A stretch of DNA of 37,981 nt from a virus, in the IMG/VR virus record IMGVR_UViG_3300044630_001814, positions 1 to 37,981 of that record; one strand, 5' to 3'. The position numbers and the translations under genes are program-made. Below, in pieces: positions 35,932-37,981 of this stretch. The notes beneath the pieces are model-generated. The model was not told where the DNA came from and did not search any database. It worked only from the letters and a program-made list of their open reading frames with translations. Every line of letters starts with the position of its first letter. Position 1 is the first letter of the stretch.

Positions 35932-37011
35932 ATGACTGCTACAATTGCTCAACAACGTTCCACAAATACCTGGAACCAATTCTGCGAGTGGGTTACTTCC
36001 ACTAACAACCGTCTGTATGTTGGTTGGTTTGGAGTCCTTATGATTCCTTGCCTACTTGCTGCTACGACTTGCTTCATTATCGCATTCGTCGGTGCTCCCC
36101 CTGTGGACATTGATGGCATTCGTGAACCCGTTGCTGGTTCACTCCTCTACGGAAACAACATCATCTCTGGTGCTGTAATTCCTTCGTCCAATGCAATCGG
36201 ACTTCACTTCTATCCTATCTGGGAAGCTGCTTCCCTAGATGAGTGGCTATATAATGGTGGACCATTCCAACTGGTTGTCTTCCACTTTCTGATTGGTATC
36301 TATGCCTACATGGGTCGTGAATGGGAACTTTCTTACCGACTGGGTATGCGTCCTTGGATTTGTGTTGCCTACTCTGCACCCGTTGCTGCTGCTTCTGCAG
36401 TGTTCCTGGTCTATCCCTTTGGTCAAGGATCCTTCTCTGACGCAATGCCTCTTGGGATTTCGGGAACTTTCAACTACATGCTTGTTTTCCAGGCAGAACA
36501 CAACATTCTCATGCATCCTTTCCACATGCTGGGAGTTGCTGGGGTCTTCGGTGGTTCTCTTTTCTCTGCTATGCACGGATCTCTTGTCACCTCTAGTCTT
36601 GTACGTGAGACGACAGAATCTGAATCACAAAACTACGGTTACAAGTTCGGACAAGAAGAAGAAACATACAACATCGTAGCTGCTCACGGTTACTTCGGTC
36701 GTCTGATCTTCCAGTACGCATCGTTCAATAACTCACGTTCGCTGCACTTCTTCCTTGCTGCTTGGCCTGTAGTTGGCATCTGGTTCACTGCTCTTGGTGT
36801 TTCTACGATGGCATTCAATTTGAATGGCTTCAACTTTAATCAAAGTATCGTTGATAGTCAGAACCGTGTAGTTAACACTTGGGCTGATGTTCTGAACCGT
36901 GCTGGACTTGGCCTTGAGGTAATGCACGAAAGAAATGCTCATAATTTCCCTCTGGACCTCGCTGCTGCTGAGAGCACTCCTGTTGCTCTTACCGCTCCTG
37001 CGATTGGTTGA
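35932..37011 (+). CDS. psbA: Photosystem II D1 protein
   Basis: A full-length 359-residue D1, beginning [20 protein letters not shown] and ending in the processing tail with [19 protein letters not shown]. The five membrane helices, the quinone-binding region ([20 protein letters not shown]) and the HxxxH-type ligands appear intact. Residue 130 is Glu (AYMGRE), the high-light D1 form, not the Gln of low-light D1. No intron interrupts it. Phage psbA replaces host D1 and keeps photosynthesis running during infection. It has an early/late promoter, a long structured leader, and a strong terminator just after the stop. Confidence 0.98.
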   Translation: MTATIAQQRSTNTWNQFCEWVTSTNNRLYVGWFGVLMIPCLLAATTCFIIAFVGAPPVDIDGIREPVAGSLLYGNNIISGAVIPSSNAIGLHFYPIWEAASLDEWLYNGGPFQLVVFHFLIGIYAYMGREWELSYRLGMRPWICVAYSAPVAAASAVFLVYPFGQGSFSDAMPLGISGTFNYMLVFQAEHNILMHPFHMLGVAGVFGGSLFSAMHGSLVTSSLVRETTESESQNYGYKFGQEEETYNIVAAHGYFGRLIFQYASFNNSRSLHFFLAAWPVVGIWFTALGVSTMAFNLNGFNFNQSIVDSQNRVVNTWADVLNRAGLGLEVMHERNAHNFPLDLAAAESTPVALTAPAIG

Positions 37012-37034
37012 TATAAAAACTTCATAAGTTTTTG

Positions 37035-37059
37035 AGAGACCCGAAAGGGTCTCTTTTTT
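37035..37059 (+). terminator. Rho-independent terminator of psbA
   Basis: AGAGACCC (37035-37042), a GAAA tetraloop, and GGGTCTCT (37047-37054) are followed by T residues. Just upstream is a second small inverted repeat (AAACTTCATAAGTTT). Confidence 0.93.
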
Positions 37060-37067
37060 ATGCCCAC

Positions 37068-37097
37068 TTGACTAAATAGTTAAACTTATGGTATAAT
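37068..37097 (+). promoter_or_regulatory. Sigma70-type promoter for the HNH nuclease gene
   Basis: TTGACT (37068-37073), an 18-base spacer and TATAAT (37092-37097). CTAAATA overlaps the -35 side (37072-37078). Transcription starting near 37104 makes the ATG at 37105 nearly leaderless. Confidence 0.72.
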
Positions 37098-37122
37098 AAG
37101 TTTAATGTTAAACAAACAAACT

Positions 37123-37575
37123 ATGAAAACCTGTAATGTGTGCGGTGAAACTAAACCGATTTCAGAATACTATCCAACTCAATTCAAAAGTAAAGAATTT
37201 CCTGATAAAGTGTATTATCACGGCAAATGTAAGTCTTGTTTCATCAAGGCAAAACAAAAAGATTATACCCCAGAAAAAGGTAGAGATAAAAATCTACGAT
37301 ACAATTATGGAATTACTCTTGGAGAATACAATGCTCTTTTAAGTAATCAGGATGGTAAGTGTGCTACCTGCGGAACTACCGAACCGGGAGGTAGAAAATC
37401 TGGAAGGGGTGGTGGAACTAATGTGTTTGTTGTAGACCACTGCCACGATACGGGTAAAGTTAGAGGTCTTCTCTGCCATAGTTGCAATCGTGCTATGGGA
37501 CTACTGGGTGATAATGTCAGTGTTATTGAAAGTATGATTAAATATCTTGAAGAGTGTGAAACCAATGTCTCATAA
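37123..37575 (+). CDS. Endonuclease VII/HNH-type homing nuclease between psbA and psbD
   Basis: A 150-residue protein from the ATG at 37123 (MKTCNVCGETKPISEYYPTQ). A longer frame starts at 37105, but transcription probably begins right there. The first Zn pair is CNVC and CKSC. The later core, RYNYGITLGEYNALLSNQDG, then CATCG, VDHCHDTGKVRGLLCHSCN and RAMGLLGDN, is the beta-beta-alpha-metal fold of T4 endonuclease VII-like HNH enzymes. A free-standing nuclease of this class, F-CphI, sits beside psbA in cyanophage S-PM2, where it promotes spread of psbA-linked DNA. This psbA has no intron. It overlaps the next small gene by 11 bases. Confidence 0.86.
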   Translation: MKTCNVCGETKPISEYYPTQFKSKEFPDKVYYHGKCKSCFIKAKQKDYTPEKGRDKNLRYNYGITLGEYNALLSNQDGKCATCGTTEPGGRKSGRGGGTNVFVVDHCHDTGKVRGLLCHSCNRAMGLLGDNVSVIESMIKYLEECETNVS

Positions 37576-37684
37576 TACTCAAAACGAACCTATGCCTAAC
37601 TGGATAATCTGGGCAGGCATAGGACTTATGATATTCACAATACTTTGCTTTGTCTTACTGACTGTTGGGATGATTTATGAATGA
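37565..37684 (+). CDS. Tiny membrane protein between the nuclease and psbD
   Basis: A 39-residue ORF, MSHNTQNEPMPNWIIWAGIG followed by the hydrophobic LMIFTILCFVLLTVGMIYE, with one membrane helix. It begins within the last codons of the nuclease gene and ends before the psbD promoter. Its size and placement between psbA and psbD suggest a photosystem-related peptide, but no small subunit matches, so the identity is open. The alternative is a small anchor protein coupled to the nuclease. Confidence 0.65.
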   Translation: MSHNTQNEPMPNWIIWAGIGLMIFTILCFVLLTVGMIYE

Positions 37685-37697
37685 GTACAATCACTCA

Positions 37698-37731
37698 TTG
37701 ACCCCTTTGTTAACTTATGTTAAGATAAATA
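37698..37731 (+). promoter_or_regulatory. psbD promoter: sigma70 element fused to a late box
   Basis: TTGACC (37698-37703), a 17-base spacer and TAAGAT (37721-37726) overlap GATAAATA (37724-37731). The design copies the psbA promoter. A perfect AGGAGGT follows at 37744-37750. Confidence 0.75.
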
Positions 37732-37751
37732 TGAGAAATACATAGGAGGTT

Positions 37752-37981
37752 ATGACTTCTTCAACACTTTCACGACCAATTTCACAACGGGGATGGTTTG
37801 ATGTACTCGACGACTGGATTAAGAGAGATCGTTTCGTTTTTGTTGGCTGGTCTGGACTTCTTCTTTTTCCCACTGCTTACCTTGCTCTTGGTGGTTGGCT
37901 TACTGGGACAACTTTCGTTACGAGTTGGTATACTCACGGGTTGGCAAGTTCCTATCTTGAGGGTGCAAACTTTCTTACTGC
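37752..37981 (+). CDS. psbD: Photosystem II D2 protein, 5' part (truncated by the window edge)
   Basis: The first 76 codons of D2: [20 protein letters not shown], then [20 protein letters not shown] and [20 protein letters not shown]. This is the canonical N-terminus and first membrane helix of D2. The ATG follows a perfect AGGAGGT with one base between. D2 pairs with D1 in the reaction centre; the gene continues beyond the window. A promoter like that of psbA lies just upstream. The assignment is firm. Confidence 0.97.
   Translation, partial: MTSSTLSRPISQRGWFDVLDDWIKRDRFVFVGWSGLLLFPTAYLALGGWLTGTTFVTSWYTHGLASSYLEGANFLT

Noticed and set aside
35932-37011. A self-splicing intron in psbA, as in some cyanophages with a nearby nuclease
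   Set aside because: The D1 frame is continuous over 359 residues with no insertion or stop.

Overview
The window is a contiguous piece of a T4-like cyanophage genome (a myovirus infecting marine Synechococcus or Prochlorococcus). The evidence is the T4 replication genes (gp43 polymerase end, uvsX, gp41, gp61), class Ia ribonucleotide reductase, photosynthesis genes (psbA, the start of psbD, two hli genes), and repeated T4-type late promoter boxes of the form (T/A/G)ATAAATA. The backbone is AT-rich and densely packed, with many ATGA or TAATG start/stop overlaps. Almost all genes are on the + strand; one block (28736-31199) is on the - strand.

Layout. 1-3630: replication and recombination genes (gp43 end, small ORF, uvsX, gp41, MazG-like), ending in a strong terminator. 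3635-8702: a possible nuclease, a nucleotidyltransferase-like protein, charged prohead/core-like proteins, an Ig-like virion protein and small conserved phage proteins. 8717-13177: gp61 primase, nrdA, nrdB. 13211-13447: a glutamine-type riboswitch (Downstream-peptide motif) ahead of a 52-residue YRG-repeat peptide. 13513-16113: HAD-domain protein, GIY-YIG-like nuclease, secreted lysozyme-like protein. 16155-18945: three tRNA genes (Gly, and two with CAT anticodons) interleaved with a cyanobacterial-type outer-membrane porin, small phage genes and a Phd-type antitoxin.

19001-24607 is a tightly coupled seven-gene glycan operon: a GDP-mannose 3,5-epimerase homologue, a methyltransferase, a hexapeptide acetyltransferase and four glycosyltransferase-like proteins. 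It is driven by a sigma70-like promoter overlapped by a perfect palindrome. 24660-25604 is a light/oxidative-stress cassette (hli, a tiny membrane protein, hli, peroxiredoxin). 25654-28759 carries small late genes, two peptidoglycan hydrolases that share an N-terminal module, a holin-like protein and a virion-like protein. 28736-31199 (- strand) holds a thermonuclease, several tiny overlapping genes and three exported proteins. 31280-35726 is the adhesin region: a coiled-coil/collagen-like fibre, then a sharply GC-rich segment of about 2 kb carrying a beta-propeller adhesin, then the wreck of an AT-rich relative. 35742-37981 is psbA, a free-standing homing-type nuclease, a tiny membrane protein and the start of psbD.

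The most unusual elements are the SLH/OprB-type porin, the GDP-mannose epimerase glycan operon, the GC-rich adhesin replacement with junctions inside two flanking genes, the glutamine riboswitch, and several compact control devices: a hairpin that appears to bring a ribosome-binding site close to its start, late boxes inside terminator loops, and fused early/late promoters at psbA and psbD. Functions are assigned by reading motifs and remembered family features; no database search was run.
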